A stretch of DNA of 37,515 nt. Source: Bifidobacteriaceae bacterium (lineage in GTDB: Bacteria > Actinomycetota > Actinomycetes > Actinomycetales > WQXJ01). Positions 1 to 8,423 of the stretch are shown piece by piece; position 1 is the first letter of the stretch; each line of letters starts with the position of its first letter. The translations under genes and the position numbers were made by a program. Under the pieces are notes generated by a model that saw only the letters and a list, made by a program, of their open reading frames with translations, did not search any database and was not told the DNA's origin. The stretch spans positions 1 through 37,515 of the forward strand of contig JAITJZ010000072.1 in assembly GCA_031278655.1 (NCBI GenBank). Reading direction: 5' to 3'.

Positions 1-73
1 GGCGGGGCCGGGGCGGCGGCCAGGGGGTTCTGCCACAATTGGGGGGTCCGCGTCAGCGAGTCTAGGAATGGGC

Positions 74-1192
74 GTGTCCGAAGCCATCGATTACAAGTGC
101 CCTCGGTGCGGCGGGAGCCTGGTTTACAACGCCGAGGCGCAGGCCATGGTCTGCGTCAACTGCAAGTCGCGCTTCGACCCGGCCACCTTCCGGGCCGGCC
201 CGCAGGCTGGTGGGACGCAGGCCCCGGGCGCGGTGGGCGCCGCAGGCGGGACGGGGGCCGCGGGCGCGGTTGGCCAGAACGCCGACGCGGCTGGCGCGAG
301 CCTGTGGCCGGACGACCAGTTCCGGCAGTACACCTGCCCCTCCTGCGGCGCCACAGTTGTGGCCGAGGCCACCGCCGCCGCCGGGGCCTGCCCCTATTGC
401 CGCAGCCCAGTGGTCATGGAAAGCCAGGTCAGCGGGCAGATCGCGCCCGAATTGGTGGTGCCGTTCCGGCTGACGCGCGATCAGGCGGTGGACGCCCTCA
501 ACAGCCTGTACCGGGGCAAGCGCCTGCTGCCGAAGGTCTTCGCCCGCCAGAATTTCGTGGACGAGGTCAAAGGGGTGTACGTGCCGTTCTGGCTGTTCGA
601 CTGCCAAGCCCAGATCACCGAGCGCTATGACGCCGCCGATGTGACAACGACCCACATCGGCTCCAAACGCTACGTCACCACCCGCCGCTACGCCGCCCTG
701 CGAGTGGGCCAAGCCGCCTTCTTCGGCCTGCCGGTCGACGGCTCGACCAACATGCCAGACGCCATCATGGAGTCGATCGAACCCTTCGACCTGACTCGGG
801 CGGTTCCATTCCGACCCTCCTACCTGCCCGGATTCCTGGCCGAACGCTATGACGTCGGGGCCGAGGCGGCCTCCGGACGCGCCCGCGAGCGGATCGTCGC
901 CTCGGCCGGAACGATCTTCCGGGACACGGTCACGGGCCACCAGACCGTCTCGCCCGCCGGGTCAAGCGTCGCCATCAAACAGTTGACCCCGCACTACGCG
1001 CTCTTGCCGGTCTGGATGCTGACAACCATCTGGCGGGGCCAGCGCTTCACCTTCGCCATGAACGGCCAGACCGGGCGGATGGTCGGAGACCTGCCGCTCG
1101 ACCGCCAAGCCTATTGGCGTTGGCTGACGCTGTTGGCGGGCGGTTGGGCGGTCCTCGCCGGGAGCATCGCCGCACTGGTGGTGGCGCGGTGA
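74..1192 (+). CDS. Double zinc-ribbon membrane-anchored protein, function unknown
   Basis: Seen: two zinc-ribbon motifs near the N-terminus (CPRCGG with CVNC about 18 residues later, then CPSCG with CPYC), separated by a Gly/Ala-rich linker. A roughly 230-residue globular domain follows, and one hydrophobic C-terminal segment (WLTLLAGGWAVLAG...) that should anchor it in the membrane with the ribbons in the cytoplasm. I prefer the GTG at 74 because AGGA at 64-67 then has a 6-base spacer; the ATG at 68 directly abuts it. The stop overlaps the start of the next gene (GTGA), so the two are probably translationally coupled. The architecture resembles TFIIB-type zinc-ribbon proteins of the YdjG kind, often annotated only as hypothetical or wrongly as primosomal helicase. 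The biochemical role is unknown; an envelope-stress or protein-quality role is only a guess from the TPM neighbour. Confidence 0.8.
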   Translation: MSEAIDYKCPRCGGSLVYNAEAQAMVCVNCKSRFDPATFRAGPQAGGTQAPGAVGAAGGTGAAGAVGQNADAAGASLWPDDQFRQYTCPSCGATVVAEATAAAGACPYCRSPVVMESQVSGQIAPELVVPFRLTRDQAVDALNSLYRGKRLLPKVFARQNFVDEVKGVYVPFWLFDCQAQITERYDAADVTTTHIGSKRYVTTRRYAALRVGQAAFFGLPVDGSTNMPDAIMESIEPFDLTRAVPFRPSYLPGFLAERYDVGAEAASGRARERIVASAGTIFRDTVTGHQTVSPAGSSVAIKQLTPHYALLPVWMLTTIWRGQRFTFAMNGQTGRMVGDLPLDRQAYWRWLTLLAGGWAVLAGSIAALVVAR

Positions 1193-2043
1193 GCGCCCAG
1201 CCAGCCCGGCGATGCCGTCTGGCGGCCGCGCTGGGACTGGCCGTCACAGCGTTGACCCTGGGCACGGCATCGGGCGCGGTCGCCGACTCGACCGCCGAAC
1301 CAGCCAACGACCTGCCGCTGGTGGTGGACGAGGCCGGCCTGCTGACCGGGACGGCGGCGGCGGCGCTGGAGCGGGACTTGGCCGCGATCGCCCGGCAACA
1401 CGGCTCCGACGTGGTGGTGGTGACGGTCCCGTCCCTGGACGGGCGGACCGCCACCGGCTTCGCCGACGACTACTTCGACTACGGCCCCGACCCGGCCGAT
1501 CCGGCCCTGCCGGGCCGCGACCCGGAGGCGGGCTACGGCCGCGGGGCGGACCGCTCGGGCATCTTGCTGCTGGTCTCGATGGAGGAACGCGACTGGGCGC
1601 TGAGCACCCGCGGCAGCGCCATCGACGTCTTCAGCGACGCGACCCTGGCCGGGCTCGCGGACGAGTTCCTGCCCGAACTCTCGGCCGGGGACTGGGCCGG
1701 CGCCGTCGGCGACTTCGCGGCCGAGGTCGGCCGGGTCTGGCGGGACGCCACGCGCTTGCGCTGGGAGATCGTGGTGGCGGTGGCCGTGGCGGCCGGTTTG
1801 CTGGGCGGGCTGGTGCCGGTGACGATCTGGCGGCGCCAACTCAAGAGTGTCCGGCCTGCGCCGCACGCGCGCGCCTATTTGGAGGCCGCCAGCCTGACCC
1901 TGACCCGCTCGCAGGATTCGTTCCTGGGGCACTCGACCCGGGTGATCGACCTGTCGCCGCCGTCCGGCGGGCCGGGCGGCGGCTCGTCCACCCATTTCGG
2001 CTCGTCCGGAATCAGTCACGGCGGCATGTCCGGCAAGTTCTGA
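1189..2043 (+). CDS. TPM-domain (YgcG-like) membrane protein
   Basis: About 284 residues from the GTG at 1189, which overlaps the upstream stop codon. Seen: an N-terminal signal-like hydrophobic stretch ending near ASGAVADS, then a TPM domain beginning LPLVVDEAGLLTG and containing DVVVVTVPSLDG and GILLLVSMEERDWAL. A transmembrane segment follows (IVVAVAVAAGLLGGLVPVTIW), then a short Gly/Ser-rich tail ending GGMSGKF. TPM proteins have an extracytoplasmic alpha/beta domain and a Gly-rich tail. Members have been linked to photosystem II repair and acid-phosphatase activity in plants and to membrane quality control in bacteria; the role here is not determined. The gene is coupled to the zinc-ribbon gene. 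Its 5' end carries one copy of the 13-bp word described in the findings (1210-1222, reverse orientation). Confidence 0.85.
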   Translation: MSAQPARRCRLAAALGLAVTALTLGTASGAVADSTAEPANDLPLVVDEAGLLTGTAAAALERDLAAIARQHGSDVVVVTVPSLDGRTATGFADDYFDYGPDPADPALPGRDPEAGYGRGADRSGILLLVSMEERDWALSTRGSAIDVFSDATLAGLADEFLPELSAGDWAGAVGDFAAEVGRVWRDATRLRWEIVVAVAVAAGLLGGLVPVTIWRRQLKSVRPAPHARAYLEAASLTLTRSQDSFLGHSTRVIDLSPPSGGPGGGSSTHFGSSGISHGGMSGKF

Positions 2044-2070
2044 ACCTTCCCGAGTCGGCCGGGGCGCATG

Positions 2071-2154
2071 GCGTTCCTGACCTGGCGTTCCGGCGCCGGC
2101 GTTCCTGACCTGGCGTTTGGGCGCCGGCGTTCCTGACCTGACGTTTGAGCGCCG
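2071..2154. repeat. Three tandem 28-bp repeats between convergent genes
   Basis: Units at 2071-2098, 2099-2126 and 2127-2154. Each begins GCGTTCCTGACCTG, then GCGTT or ACGTT, and ends with GCGCCG. The units differ at only a few positions. The array starts 28 bases after the TPM stop and ends 9 bases before the stop of the VTT gene, so both transcripts would end in it. The unit length is not a multiple of three. There are no spacers, so this is not CRISPR. GGCGCC palindromes at unit junctions could fold, but no T-run follows. Confidence 0.85.
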
Positions 2155-2163
2155 GCGGGCGGT

Positions 2164-2736
2164 TCAGCGGGTTGGTTCGGCGGCGCTCGGAGCCGGCGGC
2201 GGGGCCGCCGCCTGGGTCTTCGGCTCGGCCGCCGCCTGGGTCGGGGCGGGCGGCTTGGCGCGGCGGCTGGCGCGGTAGCGCACCCAGGCGACGATGGTCA
2301 AGACCACCACCACGACCGCCTGGACTATGGCGGCGCCCAGCACCGGCGACTCCTGGGCGATCGAGGCCAGGCCCGCGAACAGGGCCAGGCCGCCGGTGGC
2401 GTAGACACTCCCCCACATGATCCAACCCGGCACGGCCGCCAGCGTGTAACGCCACCAGCGCCAGCCGATCAGCCCGGCCGAGAGGTTGACGGCGGTCTGG
2501 AAACCGATCGTCAAGAAGCTGACGGGGATCGCCGGCCAACCCCAACGCTCCAGGCGATCGCGCGCTTTGTCAGCGCCCTCGCTGGTCAGGCGCTTGGCCC
2601 AGGCGGAGCGCACCAGTCCGGCGCGGACGCCTCGGCCGAGCCAATAGGTGCATTGGGAGCGGACGCAGGCGACGGCGGTCAAGAAGACGAACGCCACCGC
2701 GAACGGTTTCGACAGAACCCAATCGACCACGGCCAC
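2164..2736 (-). CDS. DedA/VTT-like (SNARE-associated) membrane protein
   Basis: 190 residues from a GTG at 2736; an in-frame GTG two codons later is also possible. Seen: several hydrophobic segments (AVAFVFLTAVACV, WPAIPVSFLTIGFQTAVNLSAG, YTLAAVPGWIMWGSVYATGG and a C-terminal AIVQAVVVVVLTIVAW), then a Pro/Ala-rich cytoplasmic tail of about 35 residues. The pattern Gly-Trp-Pro...Pro followed by Asn-Leu-Ser-Ala-Gly fits the VTT/DedA fold. Such proteins act in lipid or undecaprenyl-phosphate translocation and proton-linked transport, but the substrate cannot be read here. The gene lies on the same strand as der, 161 bases downstream of its stop, with a minisatellite between them. It is shorter than typical DedA proteins of about 200-220 residues. 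Confidence 0.75.
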   Translation of the reverse strand: MAVVDWVLSKPFAVAFVFLTAVACVRSQCTYWLGRGVRAGLVRSAWAKRLTSEGADKARDRLERWGWPAIPVSFLTIGFQTAVNLSAGLIGWRWWRYTLAAVPGWIMWGSVYATGGLALFAGLASIAQESPVLGAAIVQAVVVVVLTIVAWVRYRASRRAKPPAPTQAAAEPKTQAAAPPPAPSAAEPTR

Positions 2737-2814
2737 ACCCTACCCGAGGCCCGCGAACCGGGCCAACGCCCGCCGCGGCGGCCGCCAAACCCGGCCGGGC
2801 CACGTCATCGGCGG

Positions 2815-2904
2815 CTCTACCGGCTCTACCGGCGCCACCGGCGCGACCGGCGCGACCGGCGCTACCGGCGCCACCGACGTCATCGACGCGACCGGCGTCA
2901 TCGG
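2815..2904. repeat. 9-bp minisatellite abutting the der stop codon
   Basis: Ten consecutive 9-bp units, consensus CGCSACCGG, with variants CTCTACCGG, CGCTACCGG, CGCCACCGA, CGTCATCGA and CGTCATCGG. The last unit contains the der stop codon (TGA on the minus strand, 2898-2900). Read in one plus-strand frame it would give Gly-X-Thr triplets like a collagen-type repeat, but that ORF runs antisense to der and the VTT gene and has no supporting signals. Confidence 0.85.
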
Positions 2905-4400
2905 CGGCGGCGTTCGCGCACGCGCACCGAAATCTGGATCGGCGTGCCGGTGAAATCGAACGACTCACGCAGCGAGCGCTCGATGAAACGCCGATAGGGC
3001 GCCTCGAGGAAGCCGGTGGCGAAGATGACGAACCGGGGCGGCTCGGTCGAAGCTTGCGTGGCGAACAAAATGCGCGGCTGCTTGCCGGATCGCAGCGGGT
3101 GCGGCCGAGCCGCCACCAACTGCCCCAGAAACGAGTTCAAACGGCCCGTCGAAACCCGCCGGCCCCACCCCGCCAACGCCTGATCCAGCGCGCCGACCAG
3201 CCGGTCCAGACGCCGCCCGGTCAGCGCCGAGATGTTCACCCGTGGCGCCCAAGACCACGGCGCCAGGTCCTGCTCCACCGACCGCTCCAGGTAGAAGCGC
3301 CGTTCCGGGTCCATCAGATCCCATTTGTTCAGACCGATCACCACAGCCCGCCCCGCTTCAGAGGCCATCTGCAAGATGCGGACGTCCTGTTCGGCGACAT
3401 CCTGCGATGAGTCGATCAGCGCGACCACCACCTCGGCCCGCTCGATCGCGCCCTGGGTGCGCAGCGAGGCGTAAAAATCGGCCCCTTGGGTGCGCTGGAC
3501 GCGGCGGCGGATGCCGGCGGTGTCGATGAACCGCCAGTCCCGCCCGCCCAGGTGGACCAGTTCGTCGACCGGGTCGCGGGTGGTGCCGGCCAGCGGGTCG
3601 ACCACCGAGCGCTCGGCCCCGACCAGCTTGTTCAGCAGCGAGGACTTGCCGACGTTCGGCCGCCCGATCAAAGCCACGCGCCGAACCTCCGGCGGGTCCA
3701 ACAGCGCCGGCCCGGACGGGGCCCCGGCCAAGGCGGCGACGGCGGCGTCAAGCATGTCGCCGGTCCCGCGGCCGTGGAGCGCCGAGACCGGGTGCGGCTC
3801 GCCCAGGCCCAAGGACCACAGCCGCGCCGCCTCGGCCTCGACGCTGGGCCCGTCCACCTTGTTGGCCGCCAGCACCACCGGTTTGCCCACCCGCCGCAGC
3901 ATGCGCACGAGTTGCTGGTCGGCATCGGTCGCCCCGACGGTGGCGTCGACCACCAGGACGGCCGCGTCGGCCAGGCGCACCGCCACTTCGGCCTGTTCGG
4001 CGACGCGCGCGCCCAGGCCCGCCAGCGCCGTCTCCCAGCCGCCGGTGTCCACCACCGTGAAGTCTTTGCCGGCCCAGTGCGCCGGGTAGGCGACGCGGTC
4101 GCGGGTGACGCCGGGTTGGTCTTGGACCACCGCCGCGCGCCGCCCCAGGATGCGGTTGACCAGCGTCGATTTGCCGACGTTTGGCCTGCCGACGATGGCG
4201 AGGACGCCGGCCGAGCGGACCGGCTCGGCGCCGCTCGGCTCGCCTTGGCCGTCCAGCAGCGCCAGGTCTTCCGGCTCGAGTTGGTATTCGTCGAGCGCCG
4301 AGCGCAGCGCGGCGGTCGGCTCGTCGCCGATGCCGTCCGCGCCCGGATCGCTGGCGGCGCGCGAATCGTTGGGGGCGCCCGCCGGGGTCTGCTCAGTCAT
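2898..4400 (-). CDS. der: Ribosome-assembly GTPase Der (EngA)
   Basis: 500 residues. Two tandem G domains are visible: first G1 GRPNVGKS at 71-78, G3 DTGG at 118-121 and G4 NKVD at 180-183; second G1 GRPNVGKS at 246-253, G3 DTAG at 293-296 and G4 NKWD at 358-361. A C-terminal KH-like domain follows (about 410-495), ending in a basic tail. Der is an essential GTPase that binds the 50S subunit late in assembly. An acidic, low-complexity N-terminal extension of about 64 residues precedes the first G domain, as often seen in actinobacterial Der. The start codon overlaps the plsC stop (ATGA), so der is the last gene of the tightly coupled rlu-tyrA-cmk-plsC-der chain. In some actinobacteria cmk and der are fused; here they are separate and plsC lies between them. 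Confidence 0.98.
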   Translation of the reverse strand: MTEQTPAGAPNDSRAASDPGADGIGDEPTAALRSALDEYQLEPEDLALLDGQGEPSGAEPVRSAGVLAIVGRPNVGKSTLVNRILGRRAAVVQDQPGVTRDRVAYPAHWAGKDFTVVDTGGWETALAGLGARVAEQAEVAVRLADAAVLVVDATVGATDADQQLVRMLRRVGKPVVLAANKVDGPSVEAEAARLWSLGLGEPHPVSALHGRGTGDMLDAAVAALAGAPSGPALLDPPEVRRVALIGRPNVGKSSLLNKLVGAERSVVDPLAGTTRDPVDELVHLGGRDWRFIDTAGIRRRVQRTQGADFYASLRTQGAIERAEVVVALIDSSQDVAEQDVRILQMASEAGRAVVIGLNKWDLMDPERRFYLERSVEQDLAPWSWAPRVNISALTGRRLDRLVGALDQALAGWGRRVSTGRLNSFLGQLVAARPHPLRSGKQPRILFATQASTEPPRFVIFATGFLEAPYRRFIERSLRESFDFTGTPIQISVRVRERRRR

Positions 4401-5104
4401 TTGGTTTCCCTTCCGGTGTCTCGGGGCAACGCCACGCCGCTGGCCGCCACCGCCGCCGCGACGTGCGCCGCCAGGCCGGGGCCGATCTGCTCGATGGCCG
4501 CGGCGATCCGCTGGCGGCGCGCCGCCGCCGGGTCCAGTTCGAGGCGCAAGGCCGGCCCGAACGAGACGTGGATGCGCCGCCGGGGCGGCGGGAAGTGCGA
4601 CGCGCCCTCGCCCTGGTGGCGGGTGCCGAGGCAGGCGAAGGGGATGACCGGCGCCCCGGAGTTGACCGCCAGCCAGGCCACGCCCGGATGGATCCGGAGC
4701 ATGCGGCCGTCGCCGCGGGTGCCCTCCGGGAAAATCCCGACCACCTGACCGCGCTCCAACAGGGCCAGGCAGGTGCGCAGGGCCTCGTGGCCGCCGGCGT
4801 CAGCCAGCGCCACCTGGCCGGCCGCCCGCAGGATCAGCCCGCCAAGCCCCCGGCCCAGCGACGGTTTCATGATGAAGTGGACGCCTCGCGGCGAGGCGCC
4901 CAGCACCACCGGGCCGTCGACCAGCCCGGTGTGGTTGCCGGCCAGGATGGCCGGCCCCGACCTGGGCACATGCTCCCGCCCAACCACCTTGGTCGAGGCG
5001 TAGACGTGCTCGGCGAAGGCCGCCACCCAACGCGCCCAGCCGGCTTGGAAACGGCTGGGCGGTTTGCGGGCGGCGCCCTCGGCGGGCGCTTCGCGCCCGC
5101 TCAT
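4397..5104 (-). CDS. plsC: 1-acyl-sn-glycerol-3-phosphate acyltransferase (PlsC family)
   Basis: 235 residues. Seen: the acyltransferase motif I NHTGLVD (His58, Asp63 of the HX4D pair), a substrate-binding block around [16 protein letters not shown] at 125-130 and the downstream VIPFACLG motif IV. The family transfers an acyl chain to lysophosphatidic acid to give phosphatidic acid at the membrane. No clear transmembrane helix is visible, so it probably associates peripherally, as short actinobacterial PlsC-like proteins do. Motif I has Gly where Ser is common (NHxSxxD), a tolerated variant. Both ends overlap neighbours by 4 bases (cmk stop with its ATG, its stop with der ATG). Exact acyl acceptor is inferred from family only. 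Confidence 0.92.
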   Translation of the reverse strand: MSGREAPAEGAARKPPSRFQAGWARWVAAFAEHVYASTKVVGREHVPRSGPAILAGNHTGLVDGPVVLGASPRGVHFIMKPSLGRGLGGLILRAAGQVALADAGGHEALRTCLALLERGQVVGIFPEGTRGDGRMLRIHPGVAWLAVNSGAPVIPFACLGTRHQGEGASHFPPPRRRIHVSFGPALRLELDPAAARRQRIAAAIEQIGPGLAAHVAAAVAASGVALPRDTGRETK

Positions 5105-5763
5105 GCGCCGGGCAGCAGTTTCAAGACCGCCGCCACAGTCTGCTCAATGCTGAGGTCCGATGAATCGATCAGGGTCACGCCGGGCGCCGCCTGGACGAAC
5201 TCTGCCACCGTTGAGTCGTCGCGGTCGCGGCGGAGCACCTCGTCAACGGTCGCGGCCATGGCGGCCGCGTCGGCTTGGCCGTGGCGTTCCAAGGCGCGGC
5301 GGCGCAGGCGGGCGGACTCGGAGGCGGTGATGAGCACGCGCACATCCGCCTCCGGCGCCACCACGGTGGTGATGTCGCGGCCCTCGACCACGATCCCGGG
5401 TTGGCGGTGGGCCGCCACGATCGCCCGCTGGCGGTCCACCAGCACGCGCCGGGCGGGGATGACCGTGGCCAGCTTGGAGACTGAGCCGCTGACCGCCGCC
5501 GAGCGGATGGCCTCGGTCACGTCCTCGCCGTCGAGGCGGACGGCCGGGCCGTCCGCCGCCAGTGAGATTTCCAAAGCCATGCCCTTGACCAGGCCGGGCA
5601 GGGCCTCGGGCTGGTCCAGCAGGCCGGCCCGGGCGGCTGCCAGGGCCGCCGCCCGGTACATGGCGCCGGTGTCGAGGTAGGCCAGGCCCAGGCGCGCGGC
5701 CAGGGCCTTGGCGACGGTCGACTTGCCGGAGCCGGACGGGCCGTCGATGGCGATGACCGTCAT
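5101..5763 (-). CDS. cmk: Cytidylate kinase
   Basis: 220 residues from the ATG at 5763, which overlaps the tyrA stop codon. A longer open frame continues upstream but lies inside tyrA and is not used. Seen: the P-loop IDGPSGSGKSTVAK near the N-terminus, YLDTGAMYR, the VEGRDITTVVAPEADVRVLITA block and RRRALER in the lid region. The enzyme phosphorylates CMP and dCMP with ATP in the cytoplasm, recycling pyrimidine nucleotides. The cmk-plsC-der order with overlapping stop/start pairs shows co-translation. The length fits the family (about 220-230). Confidence 0.97.
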   Translation of the reverse strand: MTVIAIDGPSGSGKSTVAKALAARLGLAYLDTGAMYRAAALAAARAGLLDQPEALPGLVKGMALEISLAADGPAVRLDGEDVTEAIRSAAVSGSVSKLATVIPARRVLVDRQRAIVAAHRQPGIVVEGRDITTVVAPEADVRVLITASESARLRRRALERHGQADAAAMAATVDEVLRRDRDDSTVAEFVQAAPGVTLIDSSDLSIEQTVAAVLKLLPGA

Positions 5764-6893
5764 CGTAGAATCCTCCAACCCTGTTCCTCGAGATCGGCCG
5801 CCAGCGCCGCGCCGGCGCCCTGGGCGACCGCGATCTCGGCCAAGCCGACCAGTTGTCCGGCCCCGTGCTCCAGGGACAGGTCCTCCAAGTTGACCCCGAT
5901 CCGCCCCATCTCCTGAAACAGCCGCCCCAGTTCCCCGGGCTTGTCCGGCACCATCACCGTCACCTTGTCGAACTGCCGCTTGGCCCCGCCGTGTTTCCCG
6001 GGGATGCGTTCGGCCCCGGCGTTGCCGCCGCTGAGCAGGTGGGACAGTTCGACCAGGGTCCGGCCCAGGTTGGCGGGCTGGCCGCCCGGCTCGAGAGCGG
6101 CGATGGCGCGGTCCAAGTCGGCGCGGACCAGGCGCAGCACCGCCGCCACGGCCGGTCCGTTGCCGGCCAGAATGGTGGACCACAGCCCGGCGTTGGAGCC
6201 GGCGATCCGGGTCATGTCCCTCAGCCCTTGCCCGGCCAGTTCCAGGGCGCCGGGCTCCGCCTCGGTCAGGCGCCTGGCGGTCAGCGATGACAGCACCTGC
6301 GGCACATGCGAGACCAGGGCGACCGCCCGGTCGTGGGCGGCGGCGGTCAGGTAGGCCGGATGCGCCCCCAGGTCGCTGGCGAGTTCGCGGACTCGCAGCA
6401 CGGCCTGCGGCCGGCTGGCCGGATTGGCGGCCACCACCCACGGCCGGCCCACAAAGAGATCGGCCGTCCCGGCCGCCGGGCCGGTCTTCTCGCGCCCGGC
6501 CATGGGGTGTGAACCAACATAACGCTCCAGGTCAGCGCCACCCTGAGCAAGTTCTTCGAGGATGATCGCCTTGACCGAGGCGAGGTCGGTGACGGTGGCG
6601 GCGGGGAAGCGCCGCAGTTGTTCGGCCACCACCGCGGCGGTGACGTCCGGCGGCGCCGCCACCACCACCAACTCGGGGTCTGCGTCTTGGGGCGCGCGCC
6701 GGCGCCCGGCGCCGATCTGGACGGCGACGGCCTCGGCCGCCGGCGACGGGTCCTCCAGGGTCACCACAATGCCGTGCCCGGCCAGCCCCAGCCCAACCGA
6801 CGCCCCCAACAGCCCGGTTCCAACAACATGCACCGGGCCGCTGGTGGCGGCCTGGCCGGCCGCCGGCGGGGGGGCCGGCGCGCCGCCGGTCAC
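5760..6893 (-). CDS. tyrA: Prephenate dehydrogenase with C-terminal ACT domain
   Basis: 377 residues from the GTG at 6893, which overlaps the TGA of the rlu gene; the open frame extends further upstream but only within rlu. Seen: a short Pro/Ala-rich leader, then a Rossmann NAD(P) motif VVGTGLLGASVGLGL (glycines at 25-30), the substrate-domain motif GSHPMAGREKTG, the HDRAVALVSHVPQ helix, and a C-terminal ACT domain from about residue 310 (KVTVMVPDKPGELGRL). The enzyme oxidatively decarboxylates prephenate to 4-hydroxyphenylpyruvate for tyrosine synthesis. The ACT domain suggests allosteric feedback by tyrosine, as in other TyrA proteins; this is inferred from the family. It is embedded in the rlu-cmk chain, an arrangement found in actinobacteria. 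Confidence 0.95.
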   Translation of the reverse strand: MTGGAPAPPPAAGQAATSGPVHVVGTGLLGASVGLGLAGHGIVVTLEDPSPAAEAVAVQIGAGRRRAPQDADPELVVVAAPPDVTAAVVAEQLRRFPAATVTDLASVKAIILEELAQGGADLERYVGSHPMAGREKTGPAAGTADLFVGRPWVVAANPASRPQAVLRVRELASDLGAHPAYLTAAAHDRAVALVSHVPQVLSSLTARRLTEAEPGALELAGQGLRDMTRIAGSNAGLWSTILAGNGPAVAAVLRLVRADLDRAIAALEPGGQPANLGRTLVELSHLLSGGNAGAERIPGKHGGAKRQFDKVTVMVPDKPGELGRLFQEMGRIGVNLEDLSLEHGAGQLVGLAEIAVAQGAGAALAADLEEQGWRILR

Positions 6894-7681
6894 AGCCCGG
6901 CCGCCTTCTTCAGCGACGCCAACTCGGCCCCAGCCACCACGCGCCACTTGCCGGATTTGAGGTCGCCCAGGGCGATCGGCCCGACCCGCGTCCTGACCAG
7001 CCGCGTCACCGGGTGGCCAACGGCCGCGAGGAGGCGGCGGACAATCCGGTGGCGCCCGGAGTGGAGGACAACCTCGACCTGGCTGAGACCAGGGATCGAG
7101 TCGACCAGGCGGAAGGCGTCGACCGCCGCCGGGCCGTCCTCCAACTCGATCCCCTCCCGCAAGCGTTTGCCGACGCCCGGGCGGACCCGGCCCTCGACCG
7201 TCGCCAGATAGGTCTTGGGGACCTCGTGCGCCGGGTGGGTCAGGGCGTTGGCCAGCGCGCCATCGTTGGTCAGCAGGATCAGGCCCTCCGAGTCGCGGTC
7301 CAAACGGCCGACGTGGAACAGCCGCTCGGACCTGGTCTCGACCAGGGACGCGAGCGTGCGCCGTCCCTGCGGGTCCTCCATGGTCGAGACCACCCCGATC
7401 GGTTTGTTCAGGGCCAGCGTCAACTTGCCGGGGTCGGTCTCAACCAGCAGCCCGTCGACTTCGATGCGGCGCTTGGCCGGGTCGACTTTCAGGCCCAGTT
7501 CGCGCGCCGTGACGCCGTCGACCTGGACCCGCCCGGTGACGATCAGTTGCTCGGCGCCGCGCCGCGAGGCCAGCCCGGCGTCAGCCAGGATTCGTTGCAG
7601 GCGCACGCCATCGGCGTCATAGGGCGCCTCCGGGCGGCGGCCACCGCCGGGCCGCTCCTGGTTCGGGCGCGCTGTGCTCAT
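6890..7681 (-). CDS. rluB: Large-subunit rRNA pseudouridine synthase (RluB-like)
   Basis: About 263 residues from the ATG at 7681, preceded by AGGAG with an 8-base spacer; a GTG three codons upstream abuts the same site and is less likely. Seen: an N-terminal S4 RNA-binding domain (VRLQRILADAGLASRRGAEQ), then the RsuA/RluB catalytic domain with GRLDRDSEGLILLTNDG, whose Asp in GRLD is the catalytic nucleophile, and the KTYLATVEG and SGRHRIVRRLLAAVGHPV motifs. The family isomerises a uridine in 23S rRNA; the exact site is not readable. It lies 163 bases downstream of scpB on the same strand and is coupled to tyrA by a GTGA overlap. No clear terminator or strong promoter is seen in the gap before it. 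Confidence 0.93.
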   Translation of the reverse strand: MSTARPNQERPGGGRRPEAPYDADGVRLQRILADAGLASRRGAEQLIVTGRVQVDGVTARELGLKVDPAKRRIEVDGLLVETDPGKLTLALNKPIGVVSTMEDPQGRRTLASLVETRSERLFHVGRLDRDSEGLILLTNDGALANALTHPAHEVPKTYLATVEGRVRPGVGKRLREGIELEDGPAAVDAFRLVDSIPGLSQVEVVLHSGRHRIVRRLLAAVGHPVTRLVRTRVGPIALGDLKSGKWRVVAGAELASLKKAAGL

Positions 7682-7844
7682 TGGGACCACTCCTGATTGG
7701 GCCGGGCGCTGCTTCCCGGCGGACTGTGAGAGACCGCTCAGGGACCGGCGTCCCGCCGCGGTTGCGAATTGACGAGTTAACAGGCTAGCGCCAAGGCCGC
7801 GCGGCGGCGTCGCGCAGCCGCCCGGGGGCGAGGCCTGGAACCGG

Positions 7845-8423
7845 TCATTCGACTTGTTCCTTGATCTCCTCGAGGGCGGCGCCGCTGGGCAGATGCGGGG
7901 TCAGCGGCTCCAACTCCGCCAGCGACGCCATGCCCATGCGTTCCAGGAACAGGTCGGTGGTGGCGTAGAGGGCGGCGCCGGAGGAGTCCTCGACCCCGAC
8001 TTCCTCGATCAGCCCGCGACTGGCCAGGGTGCGCATCACCGAATCGACCGACACCCCGCGCACGGCCGAGACCCGCCCGCGTGAGATCGGGCCCTTGTAG
8101 GCCACGATCGCTAGCGTCTCCAACGCCGCTTGGGTCAGTTTGGCGGTGGCGCCGTCGCGCACAAAACGCTCGACCGCCGCCGCCTGGTCGGGATGGGAGT
8201 AGACGCGCCAGCCGCCGCCGACTTGGCGCAGTTGGAACCCGCGCGGCCGCCCGCCCCGGGCGCCGGCGTATTCGGCCGCCAGGTCTTCCAGCAGCCGCCC
8301 GGTCAGGTCTTCCGGTTGTCCGATGGCGTCTGCCAGGTCCGCCGTCGCGGCCGGCCGGTCGACCACCATCAGGACGGCTTCGAGGGCCGCCTGCAGGTGG
8401 CCGCGCCGGGTCGGGTCGCTCAT
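7845..8423 (-). CDS. scpB: Segregation and condensation protein B
   Basis: 192 residues. Seen: two winged-helix domains, the second with the highly conserved LTQAALETLAIVAYKGPISR followed by VRGVSVDSVMRTLASRGLIEEVG, the ScpB signature, ending YATTDLFLERMGMASLAELEPL. ScpB is a kite subunit that binds ScpA in the SMC condensin complex needed for chromosome compaction and segregation. Its ATG overlaps the scpA stop (ATGA), matching stoichiometric expression. Length agrees with the family. Confidence 0.97.
   Translation of the reverse strand: MSDPTRRGHLQAALEAVLMVVDRPAATADLADAIGQPEDLTGRLLEDLAAEYAGARGGRPRGFQLRQVGGGWRVYSHPDQAAAVERFVRDGATAKLTQAALETLAIVAYKGPISRGRVSAVRGVSVDSVMRTLASRGLIEEVGVEDSSGAALYATTDLFLERMGMASLAELEPLTPHLPSGAALEEIKEQVE

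Noticed and set aside
2071-2154. 28-bp repeats considered as a CRISPR array
   Set aside because: Units are directly adjacent with no unique spacers, and no cas gene is present in the window.
2648-2953. A possible collagen-like small protein with Gly-X-Thr repeats
   Set aside because: It overlaps der and the VTT gene in antisense and has no ribosome-binding site or signal peptide. The repeat is better read as a DNA minisatellite.
3486-4748. A 420-residue plus-strand open frame across der
   Set aside because: It is antisense to der, whose motifs are unmistakable. It has no family signature and is what high-GC DNA produces opposite a real gene.
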